The translations under genes and the position numbers were made by a program. The notes beneath the pieces are model-generated. The model ran no database searches and was not told the origin of the DNA. It saw nothing but the letters and a program-made list of their open reading frames with translations. From positions 248,001 through 312,000 of the forward strand of contig JAMZAV010000792.1 of the NCBI GenBank assembly GCA_024449915.1: a DNA stretch of 64,000 bases, in the 5' to 3' direction. This DNA is from Sweltsa coloradensis. Its lineage: Eukaryota; Arthropoda; Insecta; Plecoptera; Chloroperlidae. Positions 11,390 through 23,945 of this stretch are shown in pieces; positions within the stretch are counted from its first letter, which is position 1, and every line of letters starts with the position of its first letter.

Positions 11390-14300
11390 GGTATTATTAA
11401 GAATGGACGAATTCGGTAACACTCTCTTATGTTACATTATTCCCTGCCAGAATTCCTTCTCGTTCTAGCCGTATGCGCCACAGAATTATGTTCCTACACT
11501 CCCCATCCATCACCAAAAGGTCATTCTTATTTCGTCTTAGCCTTTAACACTGTGCCAAAATTACCTGCGTTTGACATTTTTGCTGCTATAAATGTCTATA
11601 AAAATGTTTTGCGCTTTAAAAAAATAAAAAATAAACGTTATACTGAAAAAAAAACATAAGTCTACGATACCATAGAGATCAAAACACGGTATTTAATTTT
11701 TTTTTAAATAAAAACTCGTTCAAATAATGTTTTTGATACTTTGACTTTTTGATATTGTTTCCATACATTTTCTTAGATAATTAGTTTGAAAAAAAAAATG
11801 AAAAGTAGTTTTTTTTTACTCGGAATGTTCATATGTGGGTTTAGGCTGTTTCCGAATCTAACACATTCAATTATTATAATTAGCAATAATTTATAGCATA
11901 ATATCAGGTCATCCAACATTAACATGACACCTAGGGCATTTGTACTTGAATCCATCTATACACATTGATTACAAATGCGATGTACTCTGTAGGTAAACTG
12001 TTTGATGTGCGATCCCAGCTCTGATTCACAAAGCTAACGTTTATTCACAAGGTAATTGTAAACGATATAAAACTTAACATCGCCGATATCGTAAATCGAT
12101 GTCACAGTATCACTTTGAAATACCGGTCGTGTAATATTATATTGGAAGCGATTTTAGGAATTCTGAATTGACATTTACAGCACTGACCTTTAGAAGTTCG
12201 ACGTAACCACTGGAAGGCTTGCACGTGACAGTTTGACGTCGTGGTTATCGGATATATTATTAAAACTTTACGAGGTTTTATATTATATTGTGGTAGGACC
12301 GGCCAAGGCCAGATGGGTTTAACACTCGGATACTATACTATTGTAAGCTAATTCTTGAACCTGTCAGCTGTTCATTGTTTTACTTGATAGGGGTTAAGCA
12401 CGGTCGTTTCGGCTATGGGGAGAGAATTAGCTTGGACTGGAATAACCTTTGTAGAGAGGGTGTCAAGTTTTGAGTTTCTAAACTACGTATATGAACATGA
12501 TTATGAAATGTTATTTATCTTATGAAATACATTTATTTAATTTAAGAGTTTTCTCAAGGTTAGTTCAAGGTTAGTAGAATAAGAGATCCACGAACTGTGC
12601 TTATATTTTCGAACACAATTTCGTTAGTTTCGTATGTCATTTCACGATTGAAATAATTACGCACTGTTCAAATTTTCGCGGGTTTTTGATAATCTATCAC
12701 ATTTGAAATTACGTTTACCCTGTGACTATCATCGTTTCTTTTTTCACATACCTCCCTTATCAAAAAATATATATTTTTTGTACATTCTGAAATTATTATT
12801 TTTTTTTTAAATTTTATGTCCACGAAGAAACCTTTAAGAAAATATCGTTGTTCTTTGCGTTTTATGTTATTTTTTATTATTGTCGAAAAGAAAATGTATT
12901 CATCTATTATTTTATACTTGATATAGATGCAACAAACGAAAATGGTGCAAGTATAAAATAATTATCTTTTATTAAGTTTTCAGTGATATTTTCAAATTCC
13001 GTCCATTCATTCTATTTAAAAAAATTAAGCCCTAAACACTACTAAAATATTTCCTCTGTGACTTCAAAGACTTATTTTAATCACGTTATTCAAAAACAAA
13101 TGTCTGTTCTGCTTGACTGAGTTGGTACTGTTTTAACACGTATTTATGTATTCATCTCATTTCCAAACTAAATATATTGTTTGTTGTGGCGAGCTTACAG
13201 GACAAGGTGTTTCAAGTTCAACGATACGCTCAACACTAAAACAAAACAACTTCGTGCTGTTACCAGGACGAAACTAAGCTGCTTCAGGGTCGGAAGCTTC
13301 AGGACAATAGGATTAAAATAAACTTTACTGCGTGCGGTTGAAAACTGTGGTTTCCACCGGTCTGATTTAAACCAATAGCTCTTCATTGCGAATATATTAA
13401 CTATCTGAACCGGTCAGACAATAGGCGCCTAGTGAAAGATAAATCACCATAGAGGAGGTGCAAAAAATATTTGATACTATTTACGAATATATGAATTGAT
13501 AAATCATTTTATGAGCTTTGCAGGAAAGCATATAATAAGTCATATCGTTCTAATGTTAAAAAAACAATTATATACCATGTAATACGGTCATTTTAGAATT
13601 ATGAAACAAACACATTTAAATGGCTAAGAAATACATGGGGATTCCCTCACGTACCACCGAAAGTCGGCACTGTTATAAAACTATATTATTTGAAAATACG
13701 TTTGATTTGATACTGTCGTTTTGTTACAAAGATCTTTATCGTAGCAAAAACCTAAAATAACGCCTAAGCATGCATCCGCCGTAGTTCAGATATACAGAGG
13801 ACATCCTTGGTTCGAAAAAAATAATTCTCAAATTGTTATGGGTGATCGATAAAGATGAATAACTCTGTGTTGACGACCATTTTATATTATTTATTATGAT
13901 TTACACATATTCATTCTTAAAAAGGGGATCAATTATACAAATTTCTTTCAAAGTTGAGATACAAATTAAAGTAGAATTTTAATAAAATAAAAACAGAGAA
14001 AATGAGGTTTAAAAAACTGCTATTGCAAATGCATCTTGATTTTTAAAACATAGTTTTAAAAATATGCAAATGAAGTTAAAGTATACAAAACATTGGTGTA
14101 TTTTTCATTACGCATCAACCTCGTAAAAATCTGTCAGTACTGGTTGTATTTTGCAATTATTTAGAGAATTCATTTATTTTAGTCACAATTTAATAAATAT
14201 ACACTTAATTTTAGCATTAGGGTTACTCTGCTTCAAGCACATTTTGAAATGAGATAATAATTCATTTACACAAAATTGCGTTTTCTCAGATGTAAAGTTA

Positions 14301-14582
14301 TGTTCACATTAACATAAAAAACTACGTCTTAATATTATCAAAGAAATACTCAGTTGGAACATTAAAGTCCAAAAGAATGAATACCTTACTTTAACGACCA
14401 CTCATTCCCCAAATATAACTTATGCGAAAGTTAAATTAGATAAGTTTTAATTTGAAACTCTAACTCAAAGATGACCGAGCTTTTGCAAAATCTTCAATGA
14501 AATCCACGTTGATATCGTGAGTTATTCGAGCTTCAGGTGGGCGTATAGTACTAAACCTACGATAAACACTTAAGAGGAATCC
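11390..14582. other. Intron-like AT-rich DNA, nothing recognised
   Basis: Long A and T runs (about 11640-11820, 12770-12810). No exon-like GC-rich stretch and no repeat family named above. Confidence 0.55.
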
Positions 14583-14930
14583 GGCGTGACTTGATGTTCG
14601 GCGCGTTCCTTGTCCTGCAGCCATAAATCATTATATATTTATACACCTAGGCGTAAATGATAACAAAGAACATCTGTATGCCCCTATCATATTATATTTT
14701 CAATATTTATCATAGATCAATCAGAAAATGCGTAGTTATTTTAATGTTTTTGACCATTTTGACAGATTCTAAATTCCAGAAAATTGAATTTATTTTTTGT
14801 ATATTTTCTTGAATTAATTAATACAAAAGTGCTATTATAAATGCCTTCATAAATAAGTTGTACGTAATTAGGTAAAATTACAAATAGAAGAGACTAAAAT
14901 TGTTTGAGAAATTTGAATGCGCGTAAAATG
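14583..14930 (+). repeat. 348-bp dispersed repeat, copy 1
   Basis: It matches 24743-25090 in reverse complement along its full length, both 348 bp. The first 45 bp or so (GGCGTGACTTGATGTTCGGC, then GCGTTCCTTGTCCTGCAGCC) are almost identical, while the remainder is more diverged. It ends TTGAATGCGCGTAAAATG. There is no long ORF, terminal inverted repeat or A-tail that I can see. It could be an unclassified transposable element or a duplicated, partly constrained segment. Confidence 0.8.
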
Positions 14931-15117
14931 CTAAAAAAAAATGCTGCTAAAATGCGTAAAATCCTCTTAACATTATTGCAATTGACTTGAACACAATTAA
15001 ATACTGAATGAACATGATTACACCATAAGCAGAGGTGCAAGAGTATTTAAAATAGGCGGCGAAGATACAACAGATTGTTAAAGAATGCACAAATAAAATA
15101 TAATATAATGCATTGAA

Positions 15118-15306
15118 GTTTTGGTGGAGGTGCCGGGTACGGATAAATCGCCCCTTAAAAAAATGCTAACAACTCTTGCTTTACGCTGATGGTGAACAGA
15201 AATCTTGTGTCATCCTTGTTGTTGGGCAATGCCAACAAATAGTCAGTTGGAGGTTGTGTTCGTGTTTCATCGTGAAACGTGACACACGCACAGTCGGACA
15301 GAAAAT
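15118..15306 (+). repeat. SINE family G, full-length copy
   Basis: Begins TTTTGGTGGAGGTGCCGGGT, continues with TTGTTGGGCAATGCCAAC, and ends with CGTGACACACGCACAGTCGG. The same order is seen inverted at 45939-46134, which defines a unit of about 190 bp. Confidence 0.75.
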
Positions 15307-16837
15307 GTGACGCTTTATTTTGGAAACTTGGCTTTAATAATATTAATTAAAAATTGGTCATGGTTCTGTATTGGATTGACTCTGGTCATCTTTTTACTCC
15401 CTAAAACCAAATCTTCTACTCCGACTTTCTTGGTTCAAGTGATATCTTCGCTTTGATGCTTCTAGGTCGGTACTATTGAATACAACGTCCACACTAACAC
15501 AATTCCTGCCTTATTTTATTCCCATCTAATTAAACAAAATGTTTGTATTCATATTGCGTACCTAATCTATGTTGAATTTGTAACTCTAACATGAAACCTG
15601 TTCTTGTTTATATTTAAAAATTTCTCCAACTTTCTAAAATTGATTTTTTTATTGTGCACAAGCATGGCAAGAATTTGTTATGAAAACAACTGACATTTAG
15701 GCCAAAAGCGAAAAATGATTTTATAAATTCATTTTAGCGGTGTTAATTTGCTTTAACCTATAAATACACGTAAAATCTTGTATTCTTGTTAATTCGTACG
15801 AAACTTGACATAATTCTCACCCCCCCCCCACTCCAATCTCCCCAGCCAGAGTAAGCTACACATCCTGGCTCCAAGTGAAACGCACTCAGGCCTATAAAGA
15901 GTCTGGGCCCAGACTCGCTGCCAACTAAGGATACCCTTATTTGCCAAGCAGTAAATTAAGCAACCGCGCAGCCCCTAAAGTCAACGCCATTTATCTTGGC
16001 TGGACGGACGTACGAGACCCGCGCTTCTTATCCTATCCAACCGGCCAAATAGTTTTGTGTTATAACCACTTAAAATATCGTAGAAATAGTTTATCTTTTA
16101 TTAAGTGATGTATCGCGATAACAAAAAAATACCTTGTATTTCATTTTTATTACCCCACCCCAGAAATGACTTATTATGATAAATGTATTGTAAAATATTC
16201 TTTACAATAATTCAGAGAAGTAAGTCTACTATATAAAACATAAATGACAACATTTTCAAGAAACTTAGGATGCGAAGCGATAGTGTTCTAAACCAATCGA
16301 GAAATTACAAAATTATTACAGTGCATTCTGCATTAATTTGAAACAAATTTGGATTAACATTTTGGAATGTATTGAATGTAAACATAGCTATTAATAACAA
16401 TTATTATAAAAGATGTTTTAGTCAGGTGGAAAGTTTTTTAATCGTATTGATTTATTTTATGAGTTAATATTTAATTTAATGTTGTGTGTTAATTTAAATT
16501 AAATATGTTGTATAATTTAATTAAATGTTACTATAAATATTATAGTGATTACGTACCTATAACTCGCTAGCACATACAGTATTGATTGATTTCGGCAAGT
16601 TTCATGTTATAATAAAAGCCAATCAATTAATTAAAAAATGCATTGTAATAAATTGTTCGTGCGAGTTAAGTTGCAAATTCTTCAAATTGGTTTCATATCC
16701 TATGTTGAGAGTTATACTATGAAAATCTTCGGTACCTACCACTTGAATCAGATTTGCGATCTTCAAGTCGCCGATTTAGTTAAAATTTGTCCGTGAAAAG
16801 TGTTTGTCGTAAACAACATCTAGAAAAAATATCCTAG
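15307..16837. other. Intron-like DNA, nothing firm
   Basis: A less AT-rich patch at 15820-16050 (C run, CCCAGCCAGAGTAAGC) may be an old repeat. The remainder, including TTAATTTAAATTAAAT near 16490, is featureless. Confidence 0.5.
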
Positions 16838-16996
16838 ATAAAATATGTCCGAGGTCGTGGGTTTCAACACCCACGGCTGCAATTTGGCAAAATTGAAAGA
16901 TATATGAATTGCGCTCTGGACCAGAAAAACTAGAGCAAAGTCCAACTGTGCTAGAGCCTTGGCGAGGAAACTCGCCTGACTGGGAAGAAAAATAAT
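16838..16996 (+). repeat. tRNA-derived SINE, second family
   Basis: GGTCGTGGGTTTCAACACCC forms a T-arm-like palindrome with a B-box core, followed by a body containing CTCTGGACCAGAAAAACTAG and GAGGAAACTCGCCTGACTGG. A related head (GGTCGTGGGTTTAGTTACC) is at about 2082-2100. Confidence 0.55.
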
Positions 16997-18461
16997 AGCT
17001 TCTCTTAAAATATATTGTAATGTACTACATCATAGACTCACTCTCAAACTACAAAAATATGCACACGACAACAATTACAAAATTATAAAATTTAAAAAAA
17101 AAGGGATAATACTATTTCGGATATTTTGGAATAAGTATAATTTAATACAATTCCATATAAAGTTTGTACTAGATGTAAAATGTAAAATGCAATTATAAAA
17201 TATTCACACGGTAATGCCGAATAAACCATACAGTATACGGACACGAAAACATTAAGCAATTTAAAGATTAACATGAAGTGTTAAATGTTGTTAGAAATAA
17301 ATATCTCTCAATTTCATTAATTGGGAAACATTTCTCGTAGGTGTTATAGATTTTATGTAAATCAATACAGAAATTGATGGATTATTTAATTCCTGGATTG
17401 CTAAACTTTAAAATAAATATCAGTTTAAAAACATATACACAAAGATGGACGATGTAACATTGAAAAGTGTGAAATTTGATAAAATAAAGATAATCATATA
17501 ATATTGCTAGGCGAGTAACAGTAAATAGGATTGAAATAAATAATAAATATGAAAGTAAAAACCCACGGTGGCCACAATATGGTCCTCACTTCAACCAACG
17601 TAAGAAAGAAAAATATACTTGTTGGAAGTTTGGTTTTATTCAACCCATTTGTATTCACCAATGTTAAAAAGCGCCCAGGTTTAACAACTTGACGAACGAA
17701 ATGGATCGACGTATCTTGCACTATTCCCCTGAGAAAACCTCCGCGAAGTTGGTATCGTAGCTGTGCGCGGTAGGGCCCCGTGTGTCTTCGTGCGGTCACT
17801 AATGTGCGTCTACACCACACAGATCAGGGAGCAGCACGCGAGAAATCTGTATGGCTACTACAAACCGCAGATATAATTATTTACTTTACGTAATAACTTT
17901 TTAGATCCGCATACAAAGTATCGCCAAACCGCTGGGAGATTCTTCGGGTGCCAATTGTGTGGTTTTATAGGGGGGGGGGGGGGGGAGATGAACAGCTACT
18001 GGCTGGAAGCCATATAGATGTCCATGTGTTCATTGCACTTCATGTGTCATTCGCTAACCTGGTCGAAAACAGAACGTTAAATCTAGGTTATGTCCTGGAA
18101 AAAAACTACGCATTCACATTTTCAATCCGTCGTATTTAATAGAATTAAATTAAACGATTTAAAATATTAAAACATTAGATGCAAAGTGAGATTTTTAAAT
18201 TGAATCTACTAGCACTATATTGATTCCCGCCAGTAAAAAACAACTATGCATTTAAAGTGATGTTTTTAAATTGAAACGCAGTATTGTGCAAAACGCTTGT
18301 ATACGCGTTATTGAAAATTACAGAAAAATATATTTTTATCGACTACATAATATCGACTTACATATTTTTTTATCGAAGAAAAAAGAAGAGTTGAAACAAC
18401 CAAGTAAGTCTAGGTTTTCCAGTCTCGCCACTCCAATCGTGAAACAATGTCCTTGCTTCTT
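16997..18461. other. Intron-like DNA with one unexplained minus ORF
   Basis: A 108-aa minus ORF at 17494-17820 starts in a GC-richer patch (17740-17820) with a basic N-terminus (MWCRRTLVTARRH). It has no recognised family and degenerates into hydrophobic AT-driven codons, so it is not called a gene. Confidence 0.5.
17970..17985 (+). repeat. Poly-G tract
   Basis: Sixteen consecutive G after TTTTATA. The overlapping 63-aa ORF with a Gly run is an artefact. Confidence 0.9.
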
Positions 18462-18580
18462 ACTTGTTGTAGTTGCCTATAGAGGTAGCGCCCGGAAGGT
18501 CATCGGTTCGATACCTGCCACTGGCAATCCGGACTGAAGACTTTTGTTAAGTTTTACTTAGTTTAAAGATGAAGGCAGTA
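18462..18580 (+). repeat. tRNA-derived SINE (third family, member 1)
   Basis: B box ATCGGTTCGATACC, then GGCAATCCGGACTGAAGACT and TTTGTTAAGTTTT. The segment after the B box is shared with 48976-49075 and, in reverse, with 44400-44627, so these are one SINE superfamily with different heads. Confidence 0.65.
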
Positions 18581-19165
18581 AACGAGTTCTCTAAAATATA
18601 TCCTGGACATTTCCCCCCTATCCTCACATCCTTTAAACCTCGTCAGTCAAGAAAAGAGGTGCAAGTTTGAAGCAGGTTTCAAACTAACATTTAATTTTAA
18701 ATGCAATCATATTTAAATCAATCATTAAATTTAATGCAAAGCGAAGAAAAACTATTGTTTTACCATTAGTTTAGATTTTCCACAGTATTTTACCCTTCAA
18801 AAGTGTTTGTGATCATTAAATGCAAAATAATTTCGATAAACTATCAAGTTATTAAATTTATGTCATTACATAATGAATGTGACCTTTATTAATTAATTGC
18901 ACATTGAAGTATGTTTGGATGTAGTTAGGTTCTGCCCAGTGATTTCCTCTTCAATCTCTGAAGATCGAACTGTGCAATCAGTTTCGAAACGTCAGCATTT
19001 TAATGACAATCGACACGCGTATCCCGACAGGCCAAGTTTTAATTATTGAAGTAATTAATGTTGTTTACGAATAACTTTTGGTTTTACGACAATACTACTG
19101 TGTTAATCACTAAATTAACCCTGGCAGGTCTGTTTCATATTAAACAACATATTTTCAGTTCCGCC
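18581..19165. other. Non-coding, one retroelement-like motif
   Basis: CTCTGAAGATCGAACTGTGC then CAGTTTCGAAACGTC at 18956-18993 resembles a phrase common near the 3' ends of several retroelements. Confidence 0.4.
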
Positions 19166-19320
19166 TATGCACCTAATGCAACACATCTTTACGTTGTCCC
19201 ACTACTCTCCACTCACACAGGTATATCCATAGGGTATAGTATCGATACCTATGCACCTACTGCAGGTCATCTATACGTTGTTCCACACCTCTCCACCCAG
19301 AAGGGTACAGTATCGATGCC
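19166..19320 (+). repeat. 84-bp tandem duplication with an open reading frame
   Basis: TATGCACCTAATGCA at 19166 and TATGCACCTACTGCA at 19250 start two units 84 bp apart, a multiple of three. Translated in frame they give YAPNATHLYVVPLLST and YAPTAGHLYVVPHLST within an 88-aa ORF (19058-19324). The second unit is a little shorter at its end. No promoter, splice support or known domain is seen; a minisatellite fragment is as likely as a coding repeat. Confidence 0.65.
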
Positions 19321-19682
19321 GTGATCACATATTCACATATTCCACCCGGATTTGCATTGTGTGCTCGGCGCGCCATGTACTCTACACCGCGGATATGGGA
19401 AACACATTCACTAGATTTTCAATATCTTCATAGCACGTTGGGCTTATCCCAGCGTTGGGGGCGACGCTGTGTATGTGCTAAACCCATAATAAAACGAAAT
19501 TGCCATGTTATATCCAAACAACAATAGATCTTCTATAAACATTTATATTGTTTTGTTTTTTTTATTGCGGAAGCGACAACGATTGAGAAATAGACCGGGA
19601 TTTTATTATACTGATGTTGATACTATTGAGGAATGGTAGTTATATAATGTTATTTACTTATTTTTCACAACATATCCACCCA

Positions 19683-19751
19683 GCAGTGCGATTTTATGAG
19701 AATATCGTAAATGTCGCTTAAACCTACTCTATCCTTATAGAATCGCACTGC
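19683..19751. repeat. Imperfect inverted repeat with 18-bp arms
   Basis: GCAGTGCGATTTTATGAG (19683-19700) pairs with the mirror arm at 19734-19751, with two mismatches and a 33-nt spacer. It could be a small foldback remnant or a short hairpin transcript. Confidence 0.6.
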
Positions 19752-20652
19752 AGAAGTGCCAAATAACTAAAGCCTTTAAAACACACATTAAGCTTAATTT
19801 AAAACTAGACAAAGATGTAATACAGCACATTAAATACACGAGTATTGTAAAAATAAATAATATATATAAAAAATGACATATAAATATGTAAATATTTATT
19901 TTTAACGCTTTTATAAGAATATATTTAAGGGTTTACGGTTTCGATGCCAGATTAGGGCAAAACCTTTCCAAATTGCTTTGAAATCAATGCTGGAATGCTG
20001 ATTATGTTATTATTAGCAATAGCTCTCAATCAAATGTGTTTGGTTTGAAAAAGACTTATAGGTCGCCATGATTTATATCTGACGTATTAACTTTTGTAAG
20101 GGGTGGGTGTTCATGTTTACGTTGTTGCCATTAGAAGGGTACTGAAAGGACGCAAAGTATTTCATAAGGATGTTAAGAATGGTCCAATATGTGTACTAAA
20201 TAATAGAGCAGTATTATCTAATATTCCAACTCAAAGTATCTTTCTTAACCCTCAAAGAGAAAGTATGTTTTCTAGAAAACGGATTTATTTTAATTTTATA
20301 CTTTTCCGAAAACCCGTACCTTTAAAACTAGATCCAAGCTTAGTTTTCGTTTTTTAAATTTTTGGTCTGTGGAGCTAGTGTAGACCATACTTTTGCGAAA
20401 TTTAGTTTTCTGGTTAGATAAAAATAATTGGTATCATTCGTATTAAGTAAAGATGGCAGTCCAATTATGTTTTTTCAACGAAAAGAAATGCTCTCCGAGA
20501 CTTGGCGGCAAATGGAGACGATTCATTGTATTCGTATTGTTTCTAAGCTATGGGTTTAGGTTAATATCAGTATGCATTAGGATGCGAGGGGTAGCAGAGT
20601 GAAATAACCATCGTCCTTTTCGTGGTAGTAATTCCGAACTGAAACAAGAATC

Positions 20653-20655
<3 letters not shown>

Positions 20656-20684
<29 letters not shown>
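20656..20684 (+). repeat. (GA)n microsatellite
   Basis: About fourteen perfect GA units. The 77-aa minus-strand ORF with a Leu/Ser run is a product of this tract. Confidence 0.95.
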
Positions 20685-20688
<4 letters not shown>

Positions 20689-21397
20689 TTCGGTACACTG
20701 CCAAGAATATAAACCTCTCTCTTCCATTCTCTCCCACACCCACTTACTTAGAATCCATTCCCGCCACTTTGATCTTTGCACATCCGGTTGCTCATCTCTC
20801 TTGGGGAACTTCTTATTCCTTTCTTTCTCTTCTTCCTTCTTTTTGTTTTAGTATTTTTACCAGTGTATAGTTATTTAAATTTGTGTTGAATCTCATACTA
20901 TTTAAATTTGTCTATACAAAAACTTCAAATAGTCTGTTTCTGACAATTACACAGACATCCGTTTGTTTGTTTGTTTACAGTGACAAACAAAAAAGCTTTG
21001 GTGATTTATAAAGCAGAAACTTTTATTTGTCACAATCAACAAGGATAAGCAAATAAGGCAAAAAATGTTTGATTCATATTCCAATAAATCTCACGAAATT
21101 TGTAATTATTATGCACGTTACGAACCACAAGTACTTTGAATTGAAGGATACGAACAAAATAAACCAAAATAACCTAACTTAAACAGCGTATACAACACTG
21201 TCACAGAAGTGACCGATAGGGAGAGTCCATTTAGTATTACTTTCTAATTCTTAAATTTATAAAACGAAAAATAGGTCTCCGAATAAAAATGATATATTTT
21301 TCTGGACGGGTAAACTCAAAATACAAATGAGTGTTTACGATATTAAACATTAAATTTATAATAATGATTACAAGCTAGAAATATAAATATCCGATTC

Positions 21398-21450
21398 GTC
21401 TGGGTGGAGAACCCAAGTCTCCCGGGTATTTGAACCACCAAACCGGCACC
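21398..21450 (-). repeat. tRNA-like SINE head
   Basis: On the minus strand GGTTTGGTGGTTCAAATACC carries a B-box-like core, followed by a GAGACTTGGGTTCTCCACCC stretch. It is fragmentary. Confidence 0.4.
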
Positions 21451-23261
21451 AGTAAGTAAATATATCAATTATCGTTGGTGCATTATAAATCGGAGTAAGC
21501 GTTTATGCCGCTATATTTGAAAGTTATTTGTTTTAATTTCGTTCTTTTTCTTATTTAATAACTTTCTAAATTCTTTTTCAATGAGCTTAAATTATTAATA
21601 GTCTCTTATTAATTACATATTCAGTACAATAAGACACTTACCAAAACATCCTGCTCCAGATTTCCACGGAATATGCATTTCTACGTTTTAGTGGTAATAC
21701 TTTTCTTTAACTTGCCGGTACCTGAAACAAAGAATTACTTCAATATTTCATCTGAGCTTGTTCCTCAGAAGTAAATCTCAATGATATAGTTAAGACAAGC
21801 CAGAACAAAGCTATTAAATGAACGGGCTTCTTTCCAATTCGGCAAATGTATATTCTCAGCTGTTGAAAAGCTCAATGGAAACAGTGTAAAAATAAAAACG
21901 TCCTCGAAGTTGATTTTCATTTAGCACAACTACCAACCTGACAGAATCATTTCAACTTGAAGTAATGAGTTGTATTAGTTTAGCCAGAGACAGTTGCCAC
22001 CTGCGTCGCGTTCAACTGAGCCACCGGCGCCGGCCAGCAAGGGACTCAGTTCTCCGTTCTATCGATAGGGTTGGCGATCAATGCTGCTTTTAATCATCGA
22101 TAATCGAAATTTGATTCAATTCATAATCGATTACAATCAATTAATCACAATTAAATAGTACGTGAAATAGCTTATTGTCTATATTTCCTAGCTCTTCTTT
22201 TATCATGAATACAAATTTTCGATTTTTGAAAAGGGATATTTATATTTTAAGGTCAAAACATGATGTAACAAGCATAAATGAACCATTTTATTTTTGATCA
22301 TAGTACTTTTGAGTCACACTTCATTCAGCTATGGTGAAAATATTAAATGCATAAATGTAATTGTTTGGACTTAAGTATGGTTATTACTGGTCTGTGTCTA
22401 AAAATCAACATTGATGATAAAAGCAGAATTTTGAGTTAACAAAATTTAAAATAATTAAAATTAGTTACCGATATGAAATCGAAAAAATTGAGTAAAACTG
22501 TATGTCGTATAATGGATAATCGATAAGAAATTGATTTTTTGATAATTGTCAGCAATTATGAATGCCACTAGCCAACATCAGTTTAAAACAGTTAGCTTTG
22601 TGCTGGCAGTAATTGCAAAAGTACCGTGTGTCGAAAAAATAATGTAATTTTTCATTAACTTTCTACTTCCTAACTTCTAAAATAACCAACACAAGTAATA
22701 AAGAAATAAAGAACGCTTCATTATTCATAAAAAAGAAATACAAATAACGTAACCATGAACGCTTTATTTGCGATCATAAGAAGCCCATCACTTGAGACAA
22801 AGTCCGAACTAAACAGCTTGTCGTCTGTCATGTGGAGCAGCCTTTGTTATATTTAGATGTCTGAAAGTCGCACGTACCCCACCAACACAGATTCCTAGTG
22901 ACCATAAACATTGAACGCCCAGCGAAGATCACATTCCGTGGACCAACAACGTTTAAGAATTCAGACAGGTCAAGATGTAGGGAGGCATACCTCTGCTAAT
23001 TGGTTAATAAGTCATTGTTTCAAAATAGTTCTCAGTGATTCATTTCACTTTTAAATGGCCAGGGCTCAGTTAAGAATCAAGGGCACTTTATAGCTAGTTT
23101 GTAATAACTTGTCCGTAGTTTAAGCATGGGAAAAGTAAGTGGAATATATATTGGAATATTTATTTTAATTCATTGTTGTTGTAATGTTAGTATATTATCA
23201 AATATTGACTGAACCATAGTTCATTGTTGTGTCTGCATCTGAGTAATGATATTTATTTAGT

Positions 23262-23338
23262 TGTCCTCCTTTGTAAAAACAGTTTTTAACTGAATAGGAT
23301 AGACCTTGAATAAATAATTAAAATAAAATAAATTACAA
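23262..23338 (+). repeat. Retroposon 3' tail, family T
   Basis: TTGTCCTCCTTTGTAAAAAC, then AACTGAATAGGATAGACCTT and GAATAAATAATTAAAATAAA. This is one of the best-preserved copies. Confidence 0.65.
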
Positions 23339-23872
23339 TAATTGTTGGTATTGTTTAGTTTTAGTAACCTGACACTTGTGGATTAATACCTGTTGTTAGT
23401 GATCAATAAATATAACATTAAATATATTAAGTTAGTTTTGTTCAGAGTATCACTTTATAATGTAATGTTATAGATATTAAAATTGATGGGAGAAATACAA
23501 ATTTTGTCGGTGACATTTAATTTTGAAAAGGGGAAAAACTTGGCTACGAAGAATACGACTACTTATGATCACTTAGATACTTGTAATTATTTAAGACACG
23601 ACTTTATTAGTCATTAGTATATTTCTATGGTTAGAATGACAAATAAATAAAATATTATATTGAGCTATTACAATGTGACTTAAATAAGGATACAAATTAA
23701 GGGAAAGCACTAAACAAATTGCCACAGTTATAAATAAAATAATATTCCAGAGAATAAAATCTCTGCTTTGCAAAAGCGCATTACACTCAACCTACAAGTC
23801 TGTAAATTAACAACTTATAGATTGTTGGTGTATTGAAGGTGCAACAATCCAGAAGTTACTAAGCTCCCGTAT

Positions 23873-23945
23873 CTGTGGTCTAAGGTCTAAGACGTCTGTA
23901 CAAAAAGCGGGAGACCCGGATTCGATCTCTGATCAAGCTGGATTT
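23873..23945 (+). repeat. tRNA-derived SINE head
   Basis: TGTGGTCTAAGGTCTAAGAC fits an A box, and GGATTCGATCTCTGATC fits a B box about 50 bp later. No acceptor complement is seen, so it is a SINE head and not a tRNA gene. Confidence 0.55.

Larger units (their letters stand above)
19752..23261. other. Intron-like AT-rich DNA
   Basis: Besides the (GA)n tract and SINE scrap listed, there is a GC-richer patch at 21995-22070 (CCACCGGCGCCGGCCAGCAA) next to an ATCGATTA-rich stretch (22090-22150, 22490-22530). Nothing coding is recognised. Confidence 0.5.

Noticed and set aside
10887..11422. Several long overlapping ORFs (up to 167 aa) on both strands
   Set aside because: They are translations of CA-type microsatellite in all frames, with His/Thr/Ala/Arg or Cys/Val/Arg repeats and no other sequence character.
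17494..17820. 108-aa minus-strand ORF with a basic N-terminus
   Set aside because: No recognised family, no splice or start context I can defend, and the C-terminal half is an AT-driven hydrophobic reading.
18956..18993. Hammerhead-ribozyme-like core (CTGAAGA ... GAAAC)
   Set aside because: The first closing pair of stem II would be T with C and the stem is out of register; the phrase is better explained as a common retroelement 3' motif.
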